Assembly (NCBI GenBank): GCA_022564695.1
Contig: JADFKX010000032.1
Location: 1-15,285, forward strand
DNA from: Chloroflexota bacterium
Lineage (GTDB): Bacteria > Chloroflexota > Dehalococcoidia > SM23-28-2 > RBG-16-64-32
Reading direction: 5' to 3'
Length of the DNA stretch: 15,285 nucleotides
Part shown: positions 1 to 6,663 of the stretch, one piece after another
Position numbering within the stretch: the first letter of the stretch is position 1
Layout of the letters: every line of letters begins with the position of its first letter
The notes under the pieces: generated by a model
What the model was told of the DNA's origin: nothing
Database searches by the model: none
What the model saw: the letters and a program-made list of their open reading frames with translations, nothing else
Made by a program: the position numbers and the translations under genes

Positions 1-1065
1 CTGCGTGCCGGACAGCGTCACCCTGACCTTCGCGTCATGGGGACACGTCTTGACGCTGGCCATACCGCCGCAGCTCTTACAGAAGAACGTGTGGTCAAAG
101 AACATCGGCGCGATCCCCAGCTCCCCGGGGGCGAACTCGCTGAAGATGTGCTGAGCATCGTACGTGCCGTAGTACTCGCCCACCCCCGCGTGGTCACGGC
201 CGACGATGAAGTGGGTGCAACCGTAGTTCTTGCGAACCAGGGCGTGGAAGATCGCCTCTCGGGGCCCGGCGTAGCGCATCGCCGCCGGATTCACCGAGAG
301 ATGCACCCTGTCCGCCGGGTAGTACAGATCCAGCAGCACCTCGTAGCAGCGCATGCGCACCTCAGCGGGAATATCGCTCGCCTTCGTCTCCCCCACCAGC
401 GGATGGAGCAGCAGGCCGTCGACTGTCTCAAGGGCGCACTTCTGGATGTATTCATGGGCGCGATGCACCGGATTGCGCGTCTGAAAACCGACGACGGTGC
501 CCCAGCCACGCTCTGCGAAGGCGGCTCGGGTCTGCGCCGGCGTCAGCCGATAGTCAGGGAAGTCATCGTGGGACGGAAGGTCGATGACGCGCAACGGCCC
601 GCCCAGGAGCACGTCACCCTGACGGTAGACGGCGGCGACGCCGGGATGGGCCTCATCCTCTGTACGGTAAACCGCTTTCGCCTCCCCCTGCTTGTCGTAG
701 TCAAACGCTTCAGCCAGCTCCAGCACGGCAAGCACCTTGCCGCTTTCATCCGCCAGCGCTACGTCATCGCCCTCGCGCAGCTTCCCAGACTCCTCGCGGC
801 TGACAGCCAGGGTGATAGGGATAGACCAGGGGAGACCGGACGACAGCCGCATGGACTCGACGACAGACTCGTAGTCGGCACGGCCCATGAACCCCCTCAG
901 GGGGCTGTAGCCGCCGTTGCCCAGAAGCTCCACGTCTGAGAGGGCGCGGGCGTTAAGGCGAAGTGTCGGCAGGGAAGCGGCCCGCTCCCCCAGCGTCTTC
1001 CGGTCCTCGCCCTCTACCGTCAGGTCTATAAGCTCACCGCCGTGGGCGGGTATCGTCTCACTCAT
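1..1065 (-). CDS. sat: Sulfate adenylyltransferase (ATP sulfurylase), C-terminus cut by window edge
   Basis: Activates sulfate with ATP to adenosine 5'-phosphosulfate (APS), the first step of sulfate assimilation, in the cytoplasm. The minus strand reads without a stop from ATG at 1065 to the window edge, giving 355 residues; the single-domain family is usually about 380-400, so only a short tail should be missing. Visible motifs are the nucleotide-binding QTRNPVHRAHE at residues 195-205, GRDHAGVG at 289-296, and a Cys/His cluster CKSCGG...TCPH at 329-343, a likely zinc site like the one I recall from thermophilic homologues. It is last in the sir-cysH-sat run. The start is slightly uncertain: AAGGA lies about 10 nt before the ATG, and an in-frame GTG directly in front (1068) has better spacing. 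Whether an APS kinase domain is fused downstream cannot be seen. Family assignment is very secure. Confidence 0.95.
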   Translation of the reverse strand, partial: MSETIPAHGGELIDLTVEGEDRKTLGERAASLPTLRLNARALSDVELLGNGGYSPLRGFMGRADYESVVESMRLSSGLPWSIPITLAVSREESGKLREGDDVALADESGKVLAVLELAEAFDYDKQGEAKAVYRTEDEAHPGVAAVYRQGDVLLGGPLRVIDLPSHDDFPDYRLTPAQTRAAFAERGWGTVVGFQTRNPVHRAHEYIQKCALETVDGLLLHPLVGETKASDIPAEVRMRCYEVLLDLYYPADRVHLSVNPAAMRYAGPREAIFHALVRKNYGCTHFIVGRDHAGVGEYYGTYDAQHIFSEFAPGELGIAPMFFDHTFFCKSCGGMASVKTCPHDAKVRVTLSGTQ

Positions 1066-1089
1066 CACGTCGTCTGTCCTTAGGAATAC

Positions 1090-1109
1090 GGGCCGCGGTC
1101 AGGCGGCCC
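1090..1109. other. Perfect hairpin between cysH and sat
   Basis: In the 75-bp gap between the cysH stop and the sat start, GGGCCGC (1090-1096) and GCGGCCC (1103-1109) form a perfect 7-bp GC stem with a 6-nt loop. No T-run follows on the minus strand, so it is not an ordinary intrinsic terminator. It could stabilise the upstream message or attenuate sat; this is inference. Confidence 0.5.
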
Positions 1110-1140
1110 GGTCTGCATGCTCCTTTGTGGCGACTGACCT

Positions 1141-1869
1141 TTAGCTGTGCAGGCCACACTCCTTGTTATCCGGGTTCTCCCACCACCAGCGGCCGGCGCG
1201 AACGTCCTCACCTGGCTTGATGGCACGAGTGCAGGGCGCACAACCGATGCTGGGAAAACCGCGGTCGTGGAGAGCGTTATATGGGACTTTATTGGCGCGG
1301 ACGTAGTCCCAGACCTGCTCCTCGCTCCATTCGATAAGGGGATTCACCTTGGCCATGCCGTTCCCCTCATCCCACTCCACCGCTTCCATGTCGGTGCGGG
1401 TTACGGCCTGCGCGGCTCGTAGGCCGGTCATCCAGGCCCTATTCCCGGACAAGGCGCGGCGCAGCGGCTCCATCTTACGGATGCCGCAGCACTCCTTCCG
1501 GTTCTCAATGCTTTCACGGAAGGAGTAAAACCCCTTCTCTCGCTCCAGCGACTCCACCGCCTCACGGTCTGGGAAGTAGCTATGAATGGGCACGTCGTAG
1601 CGAACGCGAACCTGCTCCATCACCTCGTAGGTCTCTTCGGGCAGACGGCCGGTATCCAGAGTGAACACCTTTATCTCCGGCGCTACCCTGGCGATCATCT
1701 CGATCACTACCACATCCTCCACCCCGAAGCTGCTGGCGAAGGCGACCTCCGAGCCGAACCTATCCGCCGCCCAGCGTATGATCTCCTCAGCGGACTTGCC
1801 CTTAAGCTGCCCGTTGAGCGACTTCAACTCCTCTGGGCTGTAGACAGCCGCAGTTACCTCACTACTCAC
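1141..1869 (-). CDS. cysH: Assimilatory APS reductase (thioredoxin-dependent, iron-sulfur type)
   Basis: Reduces APS to sulfite and AMP using thioredoxin. The 242-residue protein has the PAPS/APS-reductase fold: SSFGVED at residues 46-52 and LDTGRLPEET at 71-80 form the nucleotide site. Paired cysteines C127-C128 (KECCGIRK) plus C210 and C213 (GCAPC) are the [4Fe-4S] ligands that mark APS reductases as opposed to cluster-free PAPS reductases. The C-terminal KECGLHS carries the catalytic cysteine C238. The start is a GTG at 1869 with GGAGGT nine bases upstream. It lies 45 bp after sir and 75 bp before sat, so the three genes are probably cotranscribed. The iron-sulfur type agrees with the absence of an APS kinase (cysC) from the window: APS would be reduced directly. 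Confidence 0.95.
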   Translation of the reverse strand: MSSEVTAAVYSPEELKSLNGQLKGKSAEEIIRWAADRFGSEVAFASSFGVEDVVVIEMIARVAPEIKVFTLDTGRLPEETYEVMEQVRVRYDVPIHSYFPDREAVESLEREKGFYSFRESIENRKECCGIRKMEPLRRALSGNRAWMTGLRAAQAVTRTDMEAVEWDEGNGMAKVNPLIEWSEEQVWDYVRANKVPYNALHDRGFPSIGCAPCTRAIKPGEDVRAGRWWWENPDNKECGLHS

Positions 1870-1914
1870 TTAATCCGTACCTCCTTGGAGTACCTTCCTC
1901 AAACTGATAACCAC

Positions 1915-3735
1915 CTACAGGGCACATTCGCCCTCGCCGCGGATGACCTCGAACAGCTCATCCTTGCCCCAGTCCATGTATACGTCTATCTCCTCACTGA
2001 TGGGGCCCACCTCCCTGAACTCAGTCAGGAGAGGTTCGAAGTACTTAGGCCCCACGCGGTCGATGTAGTCCAGGAAGCTCTCCCCGTCCTGCCTCTCCTC
2101 CTTGTAAACGCCGATGATCTTCTTGATCGCCTGAGGCGTGCGCTTGACGGGGATGCGGGCGACGCGGGTGCCGAACTTGCCGCCGCCGATGTAGTTGCCG
2201 CCGCCCAGGAAGATGTCGTAGCAGGGGATCTGCGTCTGACCCGCCTTGAAGGACGAGCCCTGAAGGCCGATGGCCGCCAGGTGATGCATAGCGCAACCGT
2301 TGGGGCAGCCGCTGACCTTAACGGTAATCTCCTGCACCAGCGGATCGTCATCGCCCATCTCCGTCATCGCGTCGCGCAGGGCGTATCCCGCCCCCTGCGA
2401 GGAGGTGATGCCCATCTTGCAGCTGTCCGTCCCTGGACAGGCGACGACATCGGCGATGAGCCCGGCGTCGGCGTCGCCCAGGCCAATGCCGGTGAGCTCA
2501 GCGTGGAGAGCGGGCAATGCGTCCTCCCGTACCCAGCGCAGGACCAGGTTCTGATTCTGCTGGGTACGGGCGGTGCCGCCGCTGAACCGGCGCATGATCT
2601 CAGCCAGGCCGCGAAACTGCTCCGGCGAGAGGTTGCCCATGGGCACGGTCACGGTTATCGCGACGTGACCTTCCTGCCGCTGCCCGCGAACGTTGGTCTT
2701 CAACCAGCGATCGAACTCAGGCGCCGGCTGCTTGCCGTTCGCGGGTGGCTCGCCCAGCGTTGGCCCCTCCGGCGCCAGCTGCATGAGAGCCTCCATATCA
2801 AGAGGCTCCTTGGCCCAGGGCTGGGCTAGCTCTTCATCCACCTGACGCCGAAACTCCTCGATGCCTATCTTCTTGATAATGAACTTCACGCGTGCCTTGG
2901 CCATGTTCTTACGCAGGAAGTTGGGCAGACCGCCCTCCTTATCGAACACCTTGAGCATCGCCTCCGTCACGCGGATGTACTCCCCGTTCTCCACCGGCAC
3001 GAAGTCGTAGATGACGTCCGCCTGGCGTGGCATTGTGGAGAGGCCGCCGCCCACGCGCAGCTCGAAGCCGCGCACCTCACGACCGTTCTCCCGCTTCACC
3101 TTGGCGATAAAGCCCATGTCATGAAACGGCGTGCCTGCGCAGTCGCTGGCGCAACTGGAGAAAGCGGTCTTCCATTTGCGGGGCAGCCGCTGGCAGATCG
3201 GGTTGCGCAGCATGTTGCGGGCGTAAGCGACGAGATAGGGCGTGGCGTCGAACACCTCGTCGGCGCAGGTGCCGGCGTAAGCGCAGCCGGTCACGTTGCG
3301 CACCGTATTGCCGCACGCCTCGCGCGTCGTGAGGCCGACGCTGGCCAGGAGCCGCATGACGTCCGGCATCTCGTCCAGAGGAACGAAGTGGAACTGGAAG
3401 TTCTCGCGAGTGGTGATGTGGCCGCGGCGATAGCCGGAGTACTTCTCCGCGAAGACAGCGCAAGCGTCCATCTGGTCGGCGGAGACGCCGCCGTAGGGAA
3501 GCTTCACGCGGACCATCTGGGTGTCCTCTTGGCGCTGGCCGTAGATGCCATGCATCAGGCGGAAGGGCCGAAACTCATCCAGGAGCCCTTCTTCGTCCTT
3601 GCGAAAGCGGCGGCTCTCCCGCTCAAAGTTATCGATCTCCTCGTCCAGGGTCACGAATACGCGCCCGGGTTGGAGATCAGCCGGCACGTCCGGATGTGCC
3701 TTGTGGGGTTTGCCCTGCTTCTCTTTCACCTGCAT
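1915..3735 (-). CDS. sir: Ferredoxin-dependent sulfite reductase (siroheme, [4Fe-4S])
   Basis: Six-electron reduction of sulfite to sulfide with reduced ferredoxin. The 606 residues show the two-fold nitrite/sulfite reductase repeat. The first half has HITTRENFQFH at 106-116 and EACGNTVRNV at 139-148. The second half has siroheme/cluster cysteines C433 and C439 (ACPGTDSC) and C477 and C481 (SGCPNGC). The family also contains ferredoxin nitrite reductases; the neighbours (APS reductase, ATP sulfurylase) make sulfite the likely substrate. Y65 (GIYGQRQ) and C141 could correspond to the Tyr-Cys crosslink described in mycobacterial sulfite reductase, but this needs alignment. The start is ATG 3735, without a strong ribosome binding site (GGCGGTG). 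It is first in the operon, behind a strong promoter. No flavoprotein partner is visible, as expected for a ferredoxin-dependent enzyme. Confidence 0.93.
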   Translation of the reverse strand: MQVKEKQGKPHKAHPDVPADLQPGRVFVTLDEEIDNFERESRRFRKDEEGLLDEFRPFRLMHGIYGQRQEDTQMVRVKLPYGGVSADQMDACAVFAEKYSGYRRGHITTRENFQFHFVPLDEMPDVMRLLASVGLTTREACGNTVRNVTGCAYAGTCADEVFDATPYLVAYARNMLRNPICQRLPRKWKTAFSSCASDCAGTPFHDMGFIAKVKRENGREVRGFELRVGGGLSTMPRQADVIYDFVPVENGEYIRVTEAMLKVFDKEGGLPNFLRKNMAKARVKFIIKKIGIEEFRRQVDEELAQPWAKEPLDMEALMQLAPEGPTLGEPPANGKQPAPEFDRWLKTNVRGQRQEGHVAITVTVPMGNLSPEQFRGLAEIMRRFSGGTARTQQNQNLVLRWVREDALPALHAELTGIGLGDADAGLIADVVACPGTDSCKMGITSSQGAGYALRDAMTEMGDDDPLVQEITVKVSGCPNGCAMHHLAAIGLQGSSFKAGQTQIPCYDIFLGGGNYIGGGKFGTRVARIPVKRTPQAIKKIIGVYKEERQDGESFLDYIDRVGPKYFEPLLTEFREVGPISEEIDVYMDWGKDELFEVIRGEGECAL

Positions 3736-3758
3736 CGGAACACCGCCAGTCTAAAGCC

Positions 3759-3770
3759 TAGCCTAGGCTA
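3759..3770. promoter_or_regulatory. 12-bp perfect palindrome in the sir leader, flanked by direct repeats
   Basis: TAGCCTAGGCTA at 3759-3770 is a perfect palindrome 24 bp upstream of the sir start codon and inside the predicted 5' untranslated leader. Direct repeats AGTCTA at 3748-3753 and 3771-3776 flank it. It may be a repressor operator or a small RNA hairpin. The inner GCCTAGGC recurs at 6901-6908, upstream of the thrC-like promoter. Function is inferred. Confidence 0.45.
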
Positions 3771-3799
3771 AGTCTACTTTCCCGACGTACTAAGTCAAG

Positions 3800-3828
3800 A
3801 TTATATCTCTCTCAGATATGGACGTCAA
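3800..3828 (-). promoter_or_regulatory. Sigma-70-type promoter of the sir-cysH-sat operon
   Basis: Read on the minus strand: TTGACG (3828-3823), a 17-bp spacer, then TATAAT (3805-3800), a near-perfect housekeeping promoter. Transcription should begin near 3793, leaving a leader of about 58 nt before the sir ATG. No gene other than sir lies directly downstream. Confidence 0.85.
3803..3819. promoter_or_regulatory. Inverted repeat overlapping the sir -10 box: candidate operator
   Basis: ATATCT (3803-3808), five bases CTCTC, then AGATAT (3814-3819) form a perfect 6-bp dyad spanning the 3' part of the promoter spacer and half of the -10 box. A repressor bound here would block RNA polymerase. The dimension suits Rrf2- or MarR-type dimers, but the regulator is not identified. 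Confidence 0.55.
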
Positions 3829-3842
3829 CCCCGCGAGACGCC

Positions 3843-3870
3843 AAAAAGCCCCCTGACGCTAATCGGGGGC
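3843..3870 (-). terminator. Intrinsic terminator after the small unknown gene
   Basis: On the minus strand GCCCCC and GGGGGC (3870-3865 with 3853-3848) form a 6-bp GC stem around an 11-nt loop, followed immediately by TTTTT (3847-3843). It lies 22 bp past the stop of the 3893-4198 gene, and so ends that transcript before the sir promoter begins. Confidence 0.8.
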
Positions 3871-3892
3871 CTGCTCGCTGCGCGTTACCTAT

Positions 3893-4198
3893 CTAACTCG
3901 CGCGAGTAGTAACCTTATGTGACATCAGTTGAGCCCGCAGCCCCTCCAGGAACTCTACCGTGATCGGTGGCGCCGTGGCCCCCTGCCTGAGCTGCTGGGC
4001 AATGCCCAGGAGAGGCCGTATCTCCTCTTCCACCTCCGGGTAACGGCCGGCCAGAGCGTCCATATCCACTTCCCCCTGCTCAATCGCCTGCAGGCACTCC
4101 TCCAAGGCGCGAGCGGCAGCCAACTCACTCGCCGTCCTCAACTCTTTGACGCTGGGCAGGGGCACGATCTCCCTTTTCATCGTGCCCCAAGTAACCAT
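3893..4198 (-). CDS. Small acidic hypothetical protein (101 aa)
   Basis: I do not recognise a named function. The protein has a helical, acidic middle with ALEECLQAIEQGEVD and ALAGRYPEVEEEIRPLL at about residues 31-64. This pattern of helix-LxxYPE-EExRPLL resembles short helical modules found in Chloroflexota and Planctomycetes, sometimes near sigma/anti-sigma proteins or kinases; that resemblance is from memory. It has no membrane segment and no cysteines. The start is uncertain: ATG 4198 has no ribosome binding site, and an in-frame ATG at 4180 (MKREIV) is preceded by a weak GGGG. The gene sits between the moaD-like gene and the sir operon, has its own terminator at 3843-3870 and a dyad at its promoter, so it looks like an independent unit. 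It could be a regulatory partner of either sulfur operon; this is only context. Confidence 0.7.
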   Translation of the reverse strand: MVTWGTMKREIVPLPSVKELRTASELAAARALEECLQAIEQGEVDMDALAGRYPEVEEEIRPLLGIAQQLRQGATAPPITVEFLEGLRAQLMSHKVTTRAS

Positions 4199-4204
4199 AA
4201 GGCG

Positions 4205-4223
4205 ATAACTATGTCAAGTTATA
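4205..4223. promoter_or_regulatory. Dyad with possible -10 element upstream of the small acidic gene
   Basis: ATAACT (4205-4210), six bases, then AGTTAT (4217-4222) form a perfect inverted repeat just upstream of ATG 4198. On the minus strand TATAAC (4223-4218) could be a -10 box; the matching -35 is poor. TTGACA (4217-4212) also lies inside the dyad, but no good -10 follows it. Candidate promoter/operator only. Confidence 0.35.
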
Positions 4224-4280
4224 ACCGTCACTATTTTGTTACTGGAGGAAGCGAAGATGTTGAAAACGCCGACGGCCCGA

Positions 4281-4556
4281 TCAGCCTCCGGCCACCGCCG
4301 GCACGATGCTCACCTCATCCCCCGCCTTCAGAGCGGTCTTCAGACCGTCCAGGAAGCGCACGTCCTCACCGTTAACGTAGACGTTCACGAAACGACGCAG
4401 CTCCCCCTCCTCGTCGCACAGCCGCTCCTTCAGCCCCGGATACTGTCCTTCCAGGGCGTCGATGCAGGCCATCAGCGTATCGCCATCGCCGCTCACAACG
4501 TCCAGTTCGTTGGTCAGCTTTCGCAGTGGTGTGGGGATCCTTACGGTTATGCTCAT
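4281..4556 (-). CDS. MoaD/ThiS-family ubiquitin-like sulfur carrier protein
   Basis: A 91-residue beta-grasp protein beginning MSITVRIPTPL and ending in VAGG. The free C-terminal Gly-Gly is what E1-like enzymes adenylate and convert to a thiocarboxylate in MoaD, ThiS and CysO. Also visible are the central TLMACIDALEGQYPGL (residues 27-42) and NVYVNGEDVRFLDGL (58-72), the usual strand-turn region. The start is ATG 4556, with GAGG five bases upstream; an open frame extends to 4631 but would overlap the preceding gene. It is the last gene of the SAM-riboswitch unit with the thrC-like, NIL and NTF2-like genes. No molybdopterin or thiazole genes are near, so a role in amino-acid sulfur transfer (as for CysO in mycobacteria or HcyS in Wolinella) is the better inference. 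Its activating enzyme is not in the window. Confidence 0.9.
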   Translation of the reverse strand: MSITVRIPTPLRKLTNELDVVSGDGDTLMACIDALEGQYPGLKERLCDEEGELRRFVNVYVNGEDVRFLDGLKTALKAGDEVSIVPAVAGG

Positions 4557-4578
4557 CTCTACCTCACTTCGTTGAGTG

Positions 4579-4941
4579 TTAGCTTTCGGTCCTGTGCCAC
4601 CATTCGCGAAACTCGTAGCACTTGCCGCCATCGCCCAAGCGGATCACGAAAACGCCGTCCAGCTTCACCTTGACGCCAGAAGGCACGCGGACAAATGACA
4701 CTCCCCAGCGGGCAACGCCCACCTCGCCGGCGGTGTACGGCTCGTGCCAGAACTGAACGTCCCGCTGCGCCTCAGCGCCCGAGCGCGCGTAGTCGTAGAG
4801 GCTGGCCCGGCCCCTGATGGGCTCACCGAACGGCGTCTCGTAGTAGCTCGCGTCGTCCGTGAACAAATGTGTGAAGGCGCTCGGATCGTGATCCTCCCAC
4901 GCCCTGCCGTAGGCGTCCAGCCATGTCTTCAGCGAGGCCAT
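4579..4941 (-). CDS. NTF2-like / SnoaL-like family protein
   Basis: About 120 residues with the typical cone-shaped NTF2-like pattern: WLDAYGRAWEDHDPSAFTHLF near the N-terminus, then DDASYYETPFGEPIRG, FWHEPYTAGEVGVARWGVSF and a terminal FREWWHRTES. Members are small enzymes or ligand-binding proteins, and the family alone does not define a substrate. The ATG at 4941 lies 12 bp past the NIL-gene stop. GGAAGGG overlaps the end of the NIL gene and is better spaced for in-frame GTG codons at 4950 or 4947, so the true start may be 2-3 codons earlier. It is 22 bp before the moaD-like gene and clearly part of the SAM-riboswitch operon, suggesting an accessory role in that pathway, perhaps substrate binding. 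Confidence 0.85.
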   Translation of the reverse strand: MASLKTWLDAYGRAWEDHDPSAFTHLFTDDASYYETPFGEPIRGRASLYDYARSGAEAQRDVQFWHEPYTAGEVGVARWGVSFVRVPSGVKVKLDGVFVIRLGDGGKCYEFREWWHRTES

Positions 4942-4952
4942 ATCCACCACCG

Positions 4953-5195
4953 CTACCCTTCCACGATGTCTCCAGCCACAGGGTCCACCCTGACGCCCTG
5001 CTCCACCACCCACTGCACCCCGCGCTCAATCTCCTCCATCTCACCCTCCAGCTCCAGCACCACCCATCCGCGGTCCTCTGTGACGTCAGCGCGGCGGATG
5101 TTAGTCACCAGATTGAAGTCGCGGCCCAGCCGCCAGATGACCGCCTCCTTGATCAGCTCCTGTGCGAATGTAAACTTTACTCGTTGCTTGGCCAC
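4953..5195 (-). CDS. NIL-domain protein
   Basis: An 80-residue stand-alone NIL domain (beta-alpha-beta ferredoxin-like fold). Visible are VKFTFAQELIKEAVIWRLGRDFNLVTNIRRADV at the N-terminus and GWVVLELEGEMEEIERGVQWVVEQGVRV after it, the typical strand-helix-strand run. NIL domains occur at the end of MetN methionine ABC ATPases and fused to ferredoxins in the archaeal homocysteine pathway, so they are tied to methionine and sulfur metabolism. It starts at GTG 5195, with GGAG overlapping the thrC-like stop codon (nine bases between the genes), suggesting translational coupling. With the SAM riboswitch upstream, a role in homocysteine or methionine synthesis, or in sensing methionine, is likely. 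No cysteines are present, so it cannot itself carry a cluster. Confidence 0.88.
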   Translation of the reverse strand: MAKQRVKFTFAQELIKEAVIWRLGRDFNLVTNIRRADVTEDRGWVVLELEGEMEEIERGVQWVVEQGVRVDPVAGDIVEG

Positions 5196-5204
5196 TATGA
5201 TCTC

Positions 5205-6458
5205 CTACTTACGTGCCGCCGGCAAAGCGCCGGCCTGCTCGCTAAACGCGTTCTCGAAAGAGGCCATGTTCGGCTGCACAGCCAGGGCGGGCTTCAGCCG
5301 CGGCGCAACCGCCTCCTGAGTCTTGAGGCCGGCGCCCGTGATGAACGCCACCACCAGCTCTTGGGGATCGATGAGCCCCTGCTCGACCAGGCGCTTTAGT
5401 CCGGCGATCACTACCCCGCCCGCCGTCTCCGCGAAGATGCCCTCCGTCTCCGCCAACAGCTTGATCCCCTCCACCACCTCATCGTCGCTGACTGCCACGC
5501 CCTGCCCGCCCGACTGCGCCATCACCTTGAGAGCATAGTAACCGTCCGCGGGGTTGCCGATCGCCAGAGACTTGGCGATGGTGTTCGGCTTCTGGGGCTT
5601 GATGTCCATGCTCTGCCGCTCCCAGGCCTCCACTATGGGCGAGCAGCCCGTAGCCTGCGCACCGCTCATCCTCGTCCCCCGCCACTCCACCAATCCCAGC
5701 CAGGCCAGCTCCTTCAGCCCCTTATATATCTTGGTGTAAAGGGAGCCGCTGGCCATGGGCACGATGCAGTGATCGGGCGATCTCCAGCCCAACTGCTCGC
5801 ACACCTCGTAGGCCAACGTCTTGCTGCCTTCCGAATAGTAGGGCCTCATGTTGATGTTTACGAACGCCCAGGGATACTTGTCGGACAGTTCGCTGCACAG
5901 ACGGTTCACTTCGTCATAGCTGCCGTCCACCGCCACCAGGGTGGGCCCGTACACGCTGGAGCCGACGATCTTCCCCTGCTCGAGGTCGGCAGGGATAAAG
6001 ACGATAGCGTCCATGCCGGCGCTGGCGGCGTGCGCGGCAACGCTGTTGGCCAGGTTGCCGGTGGAGGCGCAGGCAAGGGTATCGAACTCGAACTCACGCG
6101 CCTTTGTGATAGCAAGGGAGACGACGCGATCCTTGAACGACCAGGTTGGGTTCTGACAATCGTTCTTGACGTACAGCCGCTCCAGGCCCAAAAGCCGTCC
6201 CAGGCGAGATGCCCTGATCAGGGGAGTGTAGCCGGTGCCGATATCCACGGCCGCCTCCGCCGTGACCGGCAAAAGGTCGGCGTAGCGCCACATGGACAGC
6301 GGCCCCCGCTCGATCCGCTCCCTGGTCAGCGTGCGCCTCAGGGCTTCGTAGTCGTAGAACACCTCCAGCGGGCCGAAACAGAACTCGCAGACGTGTATCG
6401 GGTCCAGGGGATAGACCCGGCCGCACTCCCTGCATCTTAGATTCTTTGCGAACGACAT
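5205..6458 (-). CDS. thrC: Threonine synthase-like PLP enzyme with N-terminal zinc ribbon, under SAM-riboswitch control
   Basis: A fold-type II PLP enzyme of 417 residues. Residues 9-27 carry a zinc ribbon (C9, C12, C24, C27). NPTWSFKDR at 103-111 holds the PLP lysine K109. STGN (132-135) binds the cofactor or carboxylate. MASGSLYTK (235-243) stands where the PLP-phosphate loop is expected, and AETAGG is at 344-348. By family the call is threonine synthase, which converts O-phosphohomoserine to threonine. The context argues for caution: the gene follows a SAM-I riboswitch and is coupled to NIL, NTF2-like and sulfur-carrier genes. It could instead replace the phosphate with sulfur to make homocysteine, or act as a cysteine synthase. 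The start ATG 6458 has GGAGG nine bases upstream. Fold and PLP use are secure; the product is not. Confidence 0.85.
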   Translation of the reverse strand: MSFAKNLRCRECGRVYPLDPIHVCEFCFGPLEVFYDYEALRRTLTRERIERGPLSMWRYADLLPVTAEAAVDIGTGYTPLIRASRLGRLLGLERLYVKNDCQNPTWSFKDRVVSLAITKAREFEFDTLACASTGNLANSVAAHAASAGMDAIVFIPADLEQGKIVGSSVYGPTLVAVDGSYDEVNRLCSELSDKYPWAFVNINMRPYYSEGSKTLAYEVCEQLGWRSPDHCIVPMASGSLYTKIYKGLKELAWLGLVEWRGTRMSGAQATGCSPIVEAWERQSMDIKPQKPNTIAKSLAIGNPADGYYALKVMAQSGGQGVAVSDDEVVEGIKLLAETEGIFAETAGGVVIAGLKRLVEQGLIDPQELVVAFITGAGLKTQEAVAPRLKPALAVQPNMASFENAFSEQAGALPAARK

Positions 6459-6495
6459 GACAGCGATCCTCCGGCTTCTAAACGTTAGCCGTGAT

Positions 6496-6533
6496 GGGCC
6501 TCCCCTCCCCCGGCTCTCCCGGGGTGGAGGCCC
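6496..6533. other. Long GC-rich hairpin in the thrC-like leader
   Basis: The 205-nt stretch between the riboswitch terminator and the thrC-like ATG (6459-6663) has no convincing gene. It contains a strong imperfect hairpin: outer arms GGGCCTCC (6496-6503) and GGAGGCCC (6526-6533), inner arms CCCCGG (6508-6513) and CCGGGG (6519-6524). No T-run follows on either strand. It may be an RNA stabiliser or a second control element placed 38 nt upstream of the start codon. Role unknown. Confidence 0.5.
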
Positions 6534-6663
6534 GCTGCATCGCCATCAGTCCAGCTTCCCCAACCAACCCTAAAACAACCGGACAGGCGTCCCCCGCCGG
6601 AGACGGATGCGACTCCAGCGCGAATCCTGGTGCTGCCACAGTTTCCCTACAGGCGATCATAAG

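Noticed and set aside
37..939. Long plus-strand open frame (300 aa)
   Set aside because: It lies opposite the clearly recognised ATP sulfurylase; its translation shows no family motif and is rich in His, Arg and Ala as expected for an antisense shadow.
1582..2829. 415-aa plus-strand open frame
   Set aside because: Antisense to cysH and sir, spans both genes and their gap, and has no recognisable domain.
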